A stretch of 40,465 nucleotides of DNA from NCBI GenBank assembly GCA_947456435.1, contig CANGSG010000002.1, forward strand, positions 1 through 40,465. Reading direction: 5' to 3'. The DNA is from Hyphomicrobiales bacterium (GTDB lineage Bacteria > Pseudomonadota > Alphaproteobacteria > Rhizobiales > Beijerinckiaceae). The notes beneath the pieces are model-generated. The model did not search any database and was not told the DNA's origin. It worked only from the letters and a program-made list of their open reading frames with translations. Made by a program: the position numbers and the translations under genes. Positions 24,224 to 32,853 of the stretch are shown piece by piece (position 1 is the first letter of the stretch; every line of letters begins with the position of its first letter).

Positions 24224-25114
24224 ATGCTCTCGGTCACTATGGCGGCGCTCAATGCATCGCAAAAAGAAATGAATGTAACGTCGAACAACCTGGCCAATGC
24301 CAGCACGGTCGGCTTCAAACGCTCTTATGCCAATTTTGGCGACGTCTTCTCGAATGACCCGGCGTCCAACCCGAAAACGGCAGTGGGTGCGGGTGTTCTC
24401 TTAACAAGCGTTGCCCGTGACACAACGGCCGGCGCTCTTAAGTCAACCGGTCGCGTGACCGATATGGCAATCGATGGCCGCGGTTACTTTGTGACACGCG
24501 ATCCAGCGGCGGGCGCCAATGGCGCCAACACCTATTCGCGCGCTGGTAACTTCAGCCTCGATGTGGACGGCAATCTTGTCGATCCGGGTGGCTTCGTTGT
24601 GCAGGGCTATCCTGCGTTGTCGGGCTCATCACCTTTGGCGGCTGATAGTTCTGCATCGCTAGCTGGCATTAATATTCCGCCGTCCTTGGCTTCGGGTGAA
24701 GATTGGCCGGATGGCACACTCCTCTCCGACGGCTCCGCAGCAACGGCGCCGACATCTGATGTCGTTTTGCAGAGCCTTTCAATCAGCCCGAAGGGCGAGG
24801 TTCAGGCGACCTACTCGGACAACAAGACATACACTTTGCGCTTTGTATCGATTGCAAACTTCCCAAGCGATCAGGGTTTGAAGGCGATTGGTAACAATCG
24901 TTATTCGGAAACGGGTCTCTCGGGTGCAGCCTCGATCACGGGTGCTGGTGCGCCGAAGGCGGGCAATATCATGACCGGTACGCTCGAACAGGCGAATGTC
25001 GATATCACGACTGAGCTCATGGACATGATTCGCTCGCAGCAAGTCTATAACGGCAATGCCCGTATGCTGCAGACGACCATGGAAACCGTTTCGCGCATTA
25101 CCGATAAAATCTAA
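24224..25114 (+). CDS. Short FlgE/F/G-family hook-basal body protein
   Basis: A 296-residue axial flagellar protein. The N-terminal helix with SNNLANASTVGFKRS and the C-terminal helix with LEQANVDITTELMDMIRSQQ are the paired D0 segments common to rod and hook proteins; the GRGYFVTRDP and ANFPSDQGLKAIG stretches look most like FlgE. Typical FlgE is ~400 residues or more, so the exposed outer domains seem reduced to a short Ser/Ala-rich insert (about 135-180). It could be the hook protein in reduced form, a FlgF-like rod protein, or an extra hook-family protein. It is monocistronic, with its own sigma54 promoter and a terminator at 25192-25222. Confidence 0.8.
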   Translation: MLSVTMAALNASQKEMNVTSNNLANASTVGFKRSYANFGDVFSNDPASNPKTAVGAGVLLTSVARDTTAGALKSTGRVTDMAIDGRGYFVTRDPAAGANGANTYSRAGNFSLDVDGNLVDPGGFVVQGYPALSGSSPLAADSSASLAGINIPPSLASGEDWPDGTLLSDGSAATAPTSDVVLQSLSISPKGEVQATYSDNKTYTLRFVSIANFPSDQGLKAIGNNRYSETGLSGAASITGAGAPKAGNIMTGTLEQANVDITTELMDMIRSQQVYNGNARMLQTTMETVSRITDKI

Positions 25115-25139
25115 TGTGACTTGATCACATTGGTAGGCA

Positions 25140-25166
25140 GCGGGCGTGCGGATGTACCACGCCCGC
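25140..25166 (+). other. Hairpin downstream of flgE-like gene
   Basis: A perfect 9-bp stem (GCGGGCGTG / CACGCCCGC) with a 9-nt loop, 25 bases after the stop. There is no T-run directly after it, so it may stabilise the mRNA 3' end rather than terminate. Confidence 0.5.
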
Positions 25167-25191
25167 GCCGCTTTATCCTTCAGACATTTTT

Positions 25192-25222
25192 ACGTGGCCT
25201 TCGGGCCGCGTTATTTTTTTTT
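25192..25222 (+). terminator. Rho-independent terminator after flgE-like gene
   Basis: Stem ACGTGGCC / GGCCGCGT with a TTCG tetraloop (one G-T pair) followed by TTATTTTTTTTT. A textbook intrinsic terminator ending the flagellar region on the plus strand. Confidence 0.85.
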
Positions 25223-25238
25223 AAATAAAAATTTCTTT

Positions 25239-25259
25239 ATGCCGCTCACGTGAGCGCAT
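25239..25259 (-). terminator. Possible terminator for the PhnD-like gene
   Basis: The 14-bp palindrome CGCTCACGTGAGCG at 25243-25256 is extended by ATG/CAT with a bulge. On the minus strand it begins at the end of the PhnD-like gene and is followed, after seven bases, by an A/T-rich stretch with TTTTT. Weak compared with the plus-strand terminator. Confidence 0.4.
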
Positions 25260-26071
25260 TAGCGCAGTTCAGGATAGCCCAAAGTGGCGGCTTCGCTTTC
25301 AAGCGATATAATCACGTCATATGCGGCGCGGGGAAGTGTTACGATATTTTTGATCTTGAGCGTATCGAGCCAAGCGGCGCGTGGTGTTTGCTGAATAAGC
25401 GCTATGAGGGCCTTGCGAAGAATGTCCTTCGTCGCGTTGCTGTTGGTTCCGCTTGTGATGAAGGGCAAGCCGGGTGTTTTCGGTGTATAGTCAATAATTC
25501 TGATCTTCTCGCTCAAACCCGGCGTGAACGATATGAAATGCGCAAGCGACACGACGTCGATGCTTGCGATGTCCGCCTCACCGTCGATCACCGCCTTCAG
25601 ACTGGCGCGATGGGCGCCCGTCACCATCACTTTTGAGAAGAATTGGTCGCGTGCCCCCGCACGCGCGAGGCTGATGCGAAACAAATTCATTCCGGTATTG
25701 CTGTCATAGCCATTAATGGCCGCGATCGAATTTTTGGCATCCATAAGCGTTTGGATTGCGCTCGCACGCGAAACAATGATCGCGCTGCCATAATAGGAAC
25801 CATCAACCTCAGGAACATCATACATCGGTGTGGCGATGAGTGCCGCGTTACCGCAAAGACCATGGGTCAGCGGATAGCCACAGGTCTGTGCGAAAAGCAG
25901 ATCGGGGCTTGACCAAAGGCTTTGAAGGTCTCCCGCTGGCGTTAGGTCTTGCGGAATATTTGAAAGCGTTGGGGAGCGAAGCGCTGCGGCAAGAGCGTGC
26001 CAGAATTGAGTATTCGCGTCCTCCAATTCGGGCGCACTATACATGGGGAGCGCTGCGAGTGGCTTACCCAT
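25259..26071 (-). CDS. PhnD-like substrate-binding-fold protein without signal peptide
   Basis: A 270-residue protein of the PhnD/transferrin-like periplasmic-binding fold: an N-terminal lobe with ALPMYSAPELEDANTQFW, YDVPEVDGSYYGSAIIVSRAS in the middle, and GEADIASIDVVSLAHF, the usual hinge-region sequence. No signal peptide is visible, and no ABC permease or ATPase lies nearby, so export and transport function are doubtful; cytoplasmic relatives of this kind are frequent in alphaproteobacteria without known role. The ATG overlaps the end of the desaturase gene by 8 bases, so the two are likely co-translated. Confidence 0.78.
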   Translation of the reverse strand: MGKPLAALPMYSAPELEDANTQFWHALAAALRSPTLSNIPQDLTPAGDLQSLWSSPDLLFAQTCGYPLTHGLCGNAALIATPMYDVPEVDGSYYGSAIIVSRASAIQTLMDAKNSIAAINGYDSNTGMNLFRISLARAGARDQFFSKVMVTGAHRASLKAVIDGEADIASIDVVSLAHFISFTPGLSEKIRIIDYTPKTPGLPFITSGTNSNATKDILRKALIALIQQTPRAAWLDTLKIKNIVTLPRAAYDVIISLESEAATLGYPELR

Positions 26072-27023
26072 TTGATGTCGCAGGCATGGATCCGTCGGCG
26101 CGCGGGGCGCGATTGGTCGGATGGCGAGGCTCGTGATGGGATGTGAAAAGATAACGCCTGATCACATCAAAATAGCCATTATAAACATGGCCGTGGTTTT
26201 CGGCGATGAGCTGATCGCGGTTCATTCGATACCAAGCCGGAATCTCATACCAAGGCATTGTTGGTTCGGCGTGATGAGCGGAGTGAAGATTATTGTAAAG
26301 AAAAAGCGGCCCCAAGATGGTGGCATTTTCGACAATGGCGGTGCGCTCGTGAACATCATCCGCAGCACGGTGTTCTGCAAAGGATCGCACGAGTAATAAA
26401 GCTGTCCCGGGATAAACGATACCGAAGAGATAAAGCCAGGGTGATAGGCCGCAGATATAGGTAACCCAAATCATCACCAAGGCGACGGCGATAACATGCC
26501 GCACCCACAGGCCAAGATTTTTTAGATCGCCTTTTAAGAGCGCTTTCAATTCACTGAGCAAAAAACCGATGATTGCGAGTGCAGGGCCAATGAGCATGCG
26601 ACCGAAAAATGTATTTTGAAATTTAAAGAGCACTTTCACGAGCGGGGGTAGATCGTCCCAGTGTTCTGATGTGAAATACCACGACTCGGGATCATCAAGC
26701 GGATCGGTGAGACGTTCGTCACGGTGATGAACAAGATGCGCGCGGCGATAAAGCTCGTAAGGCAGCCAGAGCGACAAGGGCGGGGTGGCGAGCGCGCGGT
26801 TGATCATCCGCGATGAGGTTGGGTGACCATGGAGGATTTCGTGCTGGAGGGACGAGTGCCAAGCCAGAAGGATTGCGCCGACGATCATCATGATGGGGAG
26901 GGGCAGATCGCGACCCCAAAAAGTGAGGGCAAGCCAACCGCTATAAACGCCGATAATCAGACCTAGGGTCGGCCATTCAATCCGTAACCCGCTTTGCCGT
27001 TGGTCTCCCACGCCGGATGCCAT
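26064..27023 (-). CDS. Membrane fatty-acid desaturase family protein
   Basis: A di-iron membrane desaturase/hydroxylase of 319 residues. The three histidine boxes are intact: HEILHGH (61-67), HLVHH (96-100) and HSAHH (247-251), with an additional AEHRAADDVHERT stretch. Several membrane segments lie around them (about 20-60 and 140-210). The substrate cannot be read from sequence: acyl lipids are usual, carotenoid and other substrates occur in this family. The frame extends to an ATG at 27062, but the ATG at 27023 has AAGGTGAG seven bases upstream and is chosen. It is divergent from betC. Confidence 0.87.
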   Translation of the reverse strand: MASGVGDQRQSGLRIEWPTLGLIIGVYSGWLALTFWGRDLPLPIMMIVGAILLAWHSSLQHEILHGHPTSSRMINRALATPPLSLWLPYELYRRAHLVHHRDERLTDPLDDPESWYFTSEHWDDLPPLVKVLFKFQNTFFGRMLIGPALAIIGFLLSELKALLKGDLKNLGLWVRHVIAVALVMIWVTYICGLSPWLYLFGIVYPGTALLLVRSFAEHRAADDVHERTAIVENATILGPLFLYNNLHSAHHAEPTMPWYEIPAWYRMNRDQLIAENHGHVYNGYFDVIRRYLFTSHHEPRHPTNRAPRADGSMPATSNG

Positions 27024-27113
27024 CTTAAAACTCACCTTAAACTCGCTTGTTCCACCAATCATTTTTTCAAAATCTTAAGGTCGAGGCGGCACCCGCGTCA
27101 ATTCCGACATATA

Positions 27114-27134
27114 GGGTCGGATTTTGATCGACCC
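27114..27134. promoter_or_regulatory. Inverted repeat between desaturase and betC genes
   Basis: GGGTCG and CGACCC arms separated by nine bases, centred in the 212-bp divergent intergenic region. It has the form of an operator for a dimeric regulator. No regulator gene is adjacent. Confidence 0.3.
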
Positions 27135-27235
27135 GATCGCCCCCGATGTGGGAGCCTTTCGGGTGAATGGGGTGACGCGGTGTTTCGCGCCCTTTACAAA
27201 GTCTGCCGAGAACGACCGAAGACGAGTGACGAGCC

Positions 27236-28780
27236 ATGGTGTCAAAATCGAATCCCGCCAAGAAGCCGAATATTCTGATCATCATGGTGGATCAGTTGAA
27301 CGGCACCTGGTTTCCCGATGGCCCTGCGCCCTTTTTGAAGACGCCGGTCTTAAACGCGCTGGCTAAAAGCAGTGTCCGATTCACAAATACCTATTGCCCG
27401 AGCCCGCTCTGTGCGCCCTCGCGCGCGTCTTTCATGACGGGGCAACTTCCCTCGCGCACGGGCGTCTATGATAACGCGGCCGAATTTGCGTCTTCAATCC
27501 CGACCTTCGCGCATCTCTTGCGTCACGCGGGATATAAGACAGTGCTCTCCGGTAAAATGCATTTTGTCGGACCCGATCAATTGCACGGCTTTGAAGAGCG
27601 TTTGACGACGGACATTTATCCTGCTGATTTTGGGTGGACGCCGGATTGGACAAAGCCCGATGAGCGGATTGATTGGTGGTATCACAATCTTGGCTCGGTC
27701 ACGAATGCCGGAACAGCGGAAATCACCAATCAGCTCGAATATGATGATGAAGTCGCCTATCACGCGAAATTGCGGCTCTATCAATTCGCACGCAAAGAGA
27801 GCGAGCGACCATTCTGCCTCACGGTGAGTTTCACGCACCCGCATGATCCTTATGTGGCGCGCAAAAAATATTGGGACCTTTATCCCGAGGGCACAGTGCC
27901 GCCTTTAAGTGTTGGCGATATTCCTTATGCCGAACAGGACATTCATTCGAAGCGGCTCTTCGATATGTCGGACTGGCGTAACTACAAAGTGATGCCCGAC
28001 ATGGTGCGCGACAGCCGCCGCGCTTATGCCGCTAATATTTCTTATCTCGATGACAAGATCGGCGAATTGCTTGAGACGTTGAAAGAATGCCATCTTGATG
28101 ACAATACGATTGTTGTTTTCACCTCTGATCATGGCGATATGTTGGGCGAGCGTGGCCTGTGGTTTAAGATGAGTTTCTTTGAGGGTTCATCGCGGGTGCC
28201 TTTGATGATTCATGCGCCGGACCGTTTCACGGCGCGTCGTATTGATGCGCCCGTCTCGACGCTCGATCTGATGCCCACGCTGGCTGATCTTGCTGGTATT
28301 GACTATGGCTCCCTTACATCTGATCTCGACGGCGTGAGCCTGTTGCCCGCGCTTGAAAACAAGGATGCGTCGGATCGTCCGGTCTATGTTGAATACGCAG
28401 CCGAGGGCTCGATCGCGCCGATGGCGATGGTGCGAAAAGGGTCTTTCAAATTGACACTTGCCGGTAAAGATCCTGTGCAGCTTTTCGATCTCGAAGCTGA
28501 TCCGCATGAGCTTCATAATCTTGCGGAGAGCGAAGCGCACGCGGCAACGCTGCGGGGCCTTGAAGCATTTGCTATGAAGCGTTGGAATTTTGCCGATTAT
28601 GATCGCGATGTCCGTTGCTCACAAGCCCGCCGTCTCATTGTTTATGAAGCCTTGCGGCGTGGGCATTATTATCCGTGGGATTTTCAGCCGTTACAAAAGG
28701 CCTCTGAGCGGTACATGCGCAACCACATGGATTTGAATGTGGTTGAATCTGACGCGCGTTTTCCAAAACGGGGCGAATAG
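27236..28780 (+). CDS. betC: Choline-sulfatase
   Basis: A 514-residue type I sulfatase that hydrolyses choline-O-sulfate to choline and sulfate, the entry to glycine betaine. It has the metal site beginning IIMVDQL (15-21), the formylglycine motif C59-A-P-S-R63, and HDP and TSDHGDMLGERGLWFKMSFFEG typical of BetC. The C-terminal section (WDFQPLQKASERYMRNHMDLN) matches the choline-sulfatase C-terminal domain, which separates it from phosphonate monoester hydrolases. There is no signal peptide, consistent with a cytoplasmic enzyme. No betA/betB/betI lie in the window; two permease genes follow on the same strand. Confidence 0.88.
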   Translation: MVSKSNPAKKPNILIIMVDQLNGTWFPDGPAPFLKTPVLNALAKSSVRFTNTYCPSPLCAPSRASFMTGQLPSRTGVYDNAAEFASSIPTFAHLLRHAGYKTVLSGKMHFVGPDQLHGFEERLTTDIYPADFGWTPDWTKPDERIDWWYHNLGSVTNAGTAEITNQLEYDDEVAYHAKLRLYQFARKESERPFCLTVSFTHPHDPYVARKKYWDLYPEGTVPPLSVGDIPYAEQDIHSKRLFDMSDWRNYKVMPDMVRDSRRAYAANISYLDDKIGELLETLKECHLDDNTIVVFTSDHGDMLGERGLWFKMSFFEGSSRVPLMIHAPDRFTARRIDAPVSTLDLMPTLADLAGIDYGSLTSDLDGVSLLPALENKDASDRPVYVEYAAEGSIAPMAMVRKGSFKLTLAGKDPVQLFDLEADPHELHNLAESEAHAATLRGLEAFAMKRWNFADYDRDVRCSQARRLIVYEALRRGHYYPWDFQPLQKASERYMRNHMDLNVVESDARFPKRGE

Positions 28781-28788
28781 GAGATATG

Positions 28789-28812
28789 ATGATCAGCGTG
28801 ACTTTATCATGA
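28789..28812 (+). CDS. Possible 7-codon leader peptide coupled to the DMT permease
   Basis: Right after betC, GGAG (28780-28783) precedes ATG at 28786 and 28789. The short frame (MISVTLS from 28789) ends at a TGA that overlaps the ATG of the permease at 28809. The permease ATG itself has no ribosome site, so translation may reach it by coupling through this mini-ORF. This is inference from spacing only. Confidence 0.35.
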   Translation: MISVTLS

Positions 28813-29750
28813 TCATCTCGAAGAGGGCGCAAGCCATTCTTTGGCTGATGGCGGGGGTGTTTACCTTTTCCCTTCAAGACATCGTGATTAAAACGGTGAG
28901 CGGCTCTTATCCTGTTCACGAAGTCATCGTTGTGCGGTGCCTTGCGGCCTTGCCCTTCATTTTGTTTCTTGTTCATCGTGCGGGCGGCATAAAAACACTC
29001 AATTCACCACGGCGTGGCGCTTTGATCCTGCGGGGGGGCATGCTGTTATGTTCCTACACGAGTTATTTCCTCGCGTTTCCTGTCATGAAGCTTGCTGATA
29101 TTATCGCGCTTTATGCCACGGTGCCGCTCTTCGTTACGGCGCTTGCGGGTCCGGTGCTTGGTGAAAAAATCAGTCTCGTGCGGTGGGGCGCCATTCTTAT
29201 CGGATTTATGGGCGCGCTTGTGATGGTGAAGCCGGGTAGTGGTGTGTTTGAGCTGGCCTCTCTTTTGCCGATCGTAGCGGCTCTCGCTTATGCGAGTGCG
29301 CAAGTGGTAGCGCGGCGCATTGGCTTGAATGATTCAGCGGCCGTGATGTCGTTCTATCAAAATCTTCTTTATCTTTGTGCCGCCGGCGCGCTTGCTTCTG
29401 TTGTAACTCTTTGGGGGCAGAATTACGAAGGCCATCGCAGCCTTGTGTTTTTGTTACGGCAATGGGAAATGCCCGGTCTTCGTGATATTTTGTTGATCGG
29501 CGCTTGCGGTCCCATCGCCGCCATTGGCATGACGATGCTTGGCGAAGCCTATCGGCTTGAAGAAGCCAATATTGTTACCTCCTTCGAATATACAACGCTG
29601 ATTTGGGGGACTGTTTGGGGCTATCTCATCTGGAATGAAGCGCCCGGTATTGAGTCCGTCATTGGCGCGGGTTTGATTGTGGGTGCGGGATTGATGATTG
29701 CGTTATTCGCGCGGTCTTCTGTCGATGACGATTTGCGCGAACCGAGTTGA
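28809..29750 (+). CDS. EamA/DMT-family permease
   Basis: A 313-residue inner-membrane protein with about ten hydrophobic segments arranged as two EamA repeats (about 5-130 and 145-300), as in drug/metabolite transporters. Typical elements include WLMAGVFTFSLQDIVIKT at the start, GAILIGFMGALVMVKPG at the end of the first repeat and a second-repeat WNEAPGIESVIGAGLIVGAGL. Substrate unknown. Position 29 bp behind betC suggests, but does not prove, a link to sulfate-ester or choline metabolism. The frame upstream to 28737 overlaps betC and is not needed. Confidence 0.85.
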   Translation: MIISKRAQAILWLMAGVFTFSLQDIVIKTVSGSYPVHEVIVVRCLAALPFILFLVHRAGGIKTLNSPRRGALILRGGMLLCSYTSYFLAFPVMKLADIIALYATVPLFVTALAGPVLGEKISLVRWGAILIGFMGALVMVKPGSGVFELASLLPIVAALAYASAQVVARRIGLNDSAAVMSFYQNLLYLCAAGALASVVTLWGQNYEGHRSLVFLLRQWEMPGLRDILLIGACGPIAAIGMTMLGEAYRLEEANIVTSFEYTTLIWGTVWGYLIWNEAPGIESVIGAGLIVGAGLMIALFARSSVDDDLREPS

Positions 29751-29781
29751 CTCACTCACGCGCCATGGAAAAGGTTTCTCA

Positions 29782-30966
29782 GTGACGGCACTCCATGATG
29801 CCACACAGACGAAGCGGCTTGTTGATTTGTGGCCTGTTTTCGTCTGGATGTTTTTCTTCATGATGTCGAACGGCATCGGCATGACGGTGATGCCGGTTCT
29901 TGCTGTGATCAATCATATGCCGAATTCGCTTTTGGGCACTATTGGCTCGATTTATTTCGCGGGGATGTTTTTAGGCTATTTTATAGGCCCGCCGCTCGTT
30001 CGGAAATCAGGGTATCGCCTCTCTGGCCTGCTCCTTCTCCCTTTGATGTGCCTTGGTCTTGTCGTTCTTCTTTCCGACAATGCGTATCTTTGGGCTGCGG
30101 GTCGAAGCCTTGCAGGGCTCGGAATCGGTATCTCATACATCATCGCGGAAAGTTGGGTGGCTGGTCGCGCGCATCATTCGATCCGCATGACAGCGCTCTC
30201 AATTTATATTGCGGCAGCCATGCTCGGCATATTGGGTGCGCAGGCTTTGTTGACTTTTGTCGATCCCGCCTCCGTCTTGGCGCTCGTGCTTGGCGGGGCG
30301 ATGGTTTTTGTCGCATCGCTCTTGATTGGTCTTGCGCCGCTTCCCGCGACTGAGCCGCATCAAAAAGATAAACAAGCAGGTCATGCGTTGAGAATTCTCC
30401 GCAAGGCCAGCGTGCCGCTCGCGGGTGTTTTTATCTCGGGGCTTTTATTCTCTATCTTTGTAACCTTCTATCCTGCCTATGGTGCTGACCGGGGATTGGC
30501 TGCGGATCTCGTGCCCATTATCGGTGTGGTTGTGATGGCGGGTGCTACTTTTATGCAACCTTTGTTGGGCCGCGTGCTCGAACGCCGAAATCCCATTGTG
30601 CTTTTGGTCGGCCTGGCGGCGCTTTCCGCCTTCGCTGCCTGCGGTCTCGTGTTCACCACAGGTGCGGGCTTTTGGCTTTACGCGCTTGTGGCGCTTTGGG
30701 GCGCTTCGGCTTTGACGACTTATCCTCTTTATGGTGGGCTCGCTTATTCGGCATTGACGGATGAATCGGTGTTTGATGTTGCGCGCGCCATCCTCGTTTC
30801 CTATGGGGTCGCGGAGATTATCGCGCCGCCCTTGATGGGCATGGCGATTGATACCTGGGGGGTTGATTGGCTCTTTGGCGGGGCAGCGGTTTCCGGGCTC
30901 TTATTGGTCGGGCTCCTTGTCTTTGGTGTTCGCATGCCCCGATCTAGACCCGAATCGGGCCTATAA
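29782..30966 (+). CDS. MFS permease
   Basis: A 394-residue major-facilitator protein with about twelve membrane segments. The first half carries IGSIYFAGMFLGYFIGPPLVRKSGYR, the usual loop 2-3 region with a small basic turn, and AGRSLAGLGIGISYIIAESW, a helix 4-5 pattern seen in the YcaD-like branch of the family. Substrate unknown. The start is GTG at 29782 with AAGG upstream; the frame is open to 29698 within the preceding gene. It is 31 bp downstream of the DMT gene. Confidence 0.84.
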   Translation: MTALHDATQTKRLVDLWPVFVWMFFFMMSNGIGMTVMPVLAVINHMPNSLLGTIGSIYFAGMFLGYFIGPPLVRKSGYRLSGLLLLPLMCLGLVVLLSDNAYLWAAGRSLAGLGIGISYIIAESWVAGRAHHSIRMTALSIYIAAAMLGILGAQALLTFVDPASVLALVLGGAMVFVASLLIGLAPLPATEPHQKDKQAGHALRILRKASVPLAGVFISGLLFSIFVTFYPAYGADRGLAADLVPIIGVVVMAGATFMQPLLGRVLERRNPIVLLVGLAALSAFAACGLVFTTGAGFWLYALVALWGASALTTYPLYGGLAYSALTDESVFDVARAILVSYGVAEIIAPPLMGMAIDTWGVDWLFGGAAVSGLLLVGLLVFGVRMPRSRPESGL

Positions 30967-31095
30967 CTGCCCCAATTTGCTCAGATTTACCCTTTTCCCT
31001 TGCAAGGTCTGGACAGGGGCGGGGGCTTGGTTCTATGTGCCCCTCTCCGCGCCGCATTCGGTGAATGGGCTGTCGCGCTTTAAGAATAGGCTCTG

Positions 31096-32853
31096 ATGCT
31101 GAAGAAACATTTTGCGAAATCCTTTGACGATTTTTCAATCCTCAAAAGATTGATCGCTGAAAATTTTCGTGTCTATGCCTGGCAATACGCGATTGCCTTG
31201 GGCCTCATGTTTCTTGTCGCGGGCGCCACGGGTTTTAGCGCGTGGATGATGCGCGATCTCATCAATGATGTTTTCATTGCACGCAACGAGACAATGATGG
31301 TTGCAATTTGCGTGAGTGTCATTGTCATTTATATCGCCAAGGGTGCCGCATCATATGGCCAAGAAGTTATTTTGGCACGAATTGGCAATAAGATAATTGC
31401 TGCAACTCAAAACCGAATTTATCAGGCGCTCTTAAAGCAGGATATGGCGTTTTTCCAGGACAATGCGTCGTCAGATCTCATTACACGGATTACCCATAAC
31501 GCGCGCGCAGCGAGTGCGGCCCTTAATCTTATTGCGACGTCTTTGGGGCGCGACCTTTTTACGGTCATTAGTCTCCTTGTTGTGATGTTGACACAAGACA
31601 GTGTGTTAACGGCAATTGCTCTCATTGGTGTGCCGTTGCTTGTGGGTGTTATCACACGTCTTTTGTCGCGTATGCGTAAGTTATTTGGGCGGGAAGTTGA
31701 GACCGTTTCTGAAATTCTCGCGACCATGCAGGAAACACTGCAAGGCATTCGGGTCGTCCGCTCTTTTGGCTTAGAGCCCATGATGACAAAGCGAATGGCA
31801 GCCGCAGTCGATCGTGTCCGCAAGCTTTCAAACCGCTTGGCTTCTGTTCAGGCTGTTACGCTTCCCCTGCTGGATACGCTCGGAGGTGTTGCTGTTGCGA
31901 GCGTTGTCTTTTACGGCGGTTGGCGCGTTATTCATCAAGGCGCAACGCCCGGTGAATTTTTTGCATTTGTAACCGCCTTGCTGATGTTAACAGAGCCAGC
32001 GCGGCGCCTGGCGCGGCTTCACCTTCAACTAGCAGGTGCCTCGGTTGGCGTGAAAATGCTTTATGAGATCATTGACCGTGAACCGGTTGTTCCGCAGCTC
32101 ACCCAAAAGGCTTTCCAGCTCGGGAAAGGAACGATCACGTTGTCGCATGTTACATTCGGTTATCGGCCTGAAGAGCCCGTGCTGCGTGACGTGACATTAA
32201 CGGCGGAGGGCGGCCATTTAACCGCTCTCGTCGGGGCATCAGGTAGCGGCAAATCATCTTTGCTGAATTTGTGTTTGCGCTTTTGGTTGCCGCAGGCTGG
32301 GGAATTGCGGATCGATGATCAGCCCCTGTCAGGCATCGATCTGACCTCACTTCATGAGGCGATTTCATTCGTGAGCCAGGATGTATTTCTCTTCGATGGG
32401 ACCATTGCTGAAAACATTTTGATGGGCCGTCCGACAGCGAGGCAAGAGGATATAGAAGCGGCTGCGCGGGATGCGGCCGCCCATGATTTCATCATGAGTT
32501 TGCCGGATGGTTATCAAACGTCGGTCGGTGAATTTGGCGGACGGCTCTCAGGCGGACAAAGGCAACGCCTTGCCATTGCCCGCGCTTTTTTAAAAAATGC
32601 TCCGATCCTTTTGTTGGATGAGCCGACATCGGCGCTCGATGCTGAATCGGATGCGCTCATTCAAGAAGCGCTTGCGCGTTTGATGCGGGGTCGTACCGTT
32701 CTGATGATCGCGCACCGCCTTGCCTCTGTCATTCATGCCGACAAAATTTATGTTCTCGATGCGGGCGTAGTCGTGGAGCAAGGTACGCATCCGGAACTTC
32801 TAACCCAGGCCGGCAAATATGCGCGCCTCTATGATTTGCAGTTTCATGCCTGA
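31096..32853 (+). CDS. MsbA-type ABC exporter
   Basis: A 585-residue half-transporter: a six-helix membrane domain (about 25-320) fused to an ATPase domain with Walker A GASGSGKS (380-387), the signature LSGGQRQ (484-490) and Walker B LLLDEP (505-510) followed by the D-loop SALD. The arrangement and length match lipid A/lipid exporters of the MsbA family and related multidrug exporters. The next gene, overlapping by 8 bases, is a lipid A-type acyltransferase, which makes a lipopolysaccharide-lipid substrate plausible. Confidence 0.88.
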   Translation: MLKKHFAKSFDDFSILKRLIAENFRVYAWQYAIALGLMFLVAGATGFSAWMMRDLINDVFIARNETMMVAICVSVIVIYIAKGAASYGQEVILARIGNKIIAATQNRIYQALLKQDMAFFQDNASSDLITRITHNARAASAALNLIATSLGRDLFTVISLLVVMLTQDSVLTAIALIGVPLLVGVITRLLSRMRKLFGREVETVSEILATMQETLQGIRVVRSFGLEPMMTKRMAAAVDRVRKLSNRLASVQAVTLPLLDTLGGVAVASVVFYGGWRVIHQGATPGEFFAFVTALLMLTEPARRLARLHLQLAGASVGVKMLYEIIDREPVVPQLTQKAFQLGKGTITLSHVTFGYRPEEPVLRDVTLTAEGGHLTALVGASGSGKSSLLNLCLRFWLPQAGELRIDDQPLSGIDLTSLHEAISFVSQDVFLFDGTIAENILMGRPTARQEDIEAAARDAAAHDFIMSLPDGYQTSVGEFGGRLSGGQRQRLAIARAFLKNAPILLLDEPTSALDAESDALIQEALARLMRGRTVLMIAHRLASVIHADKIYVLDAGVVVEQGTHPELLTQAGKYARLYDLQFHA

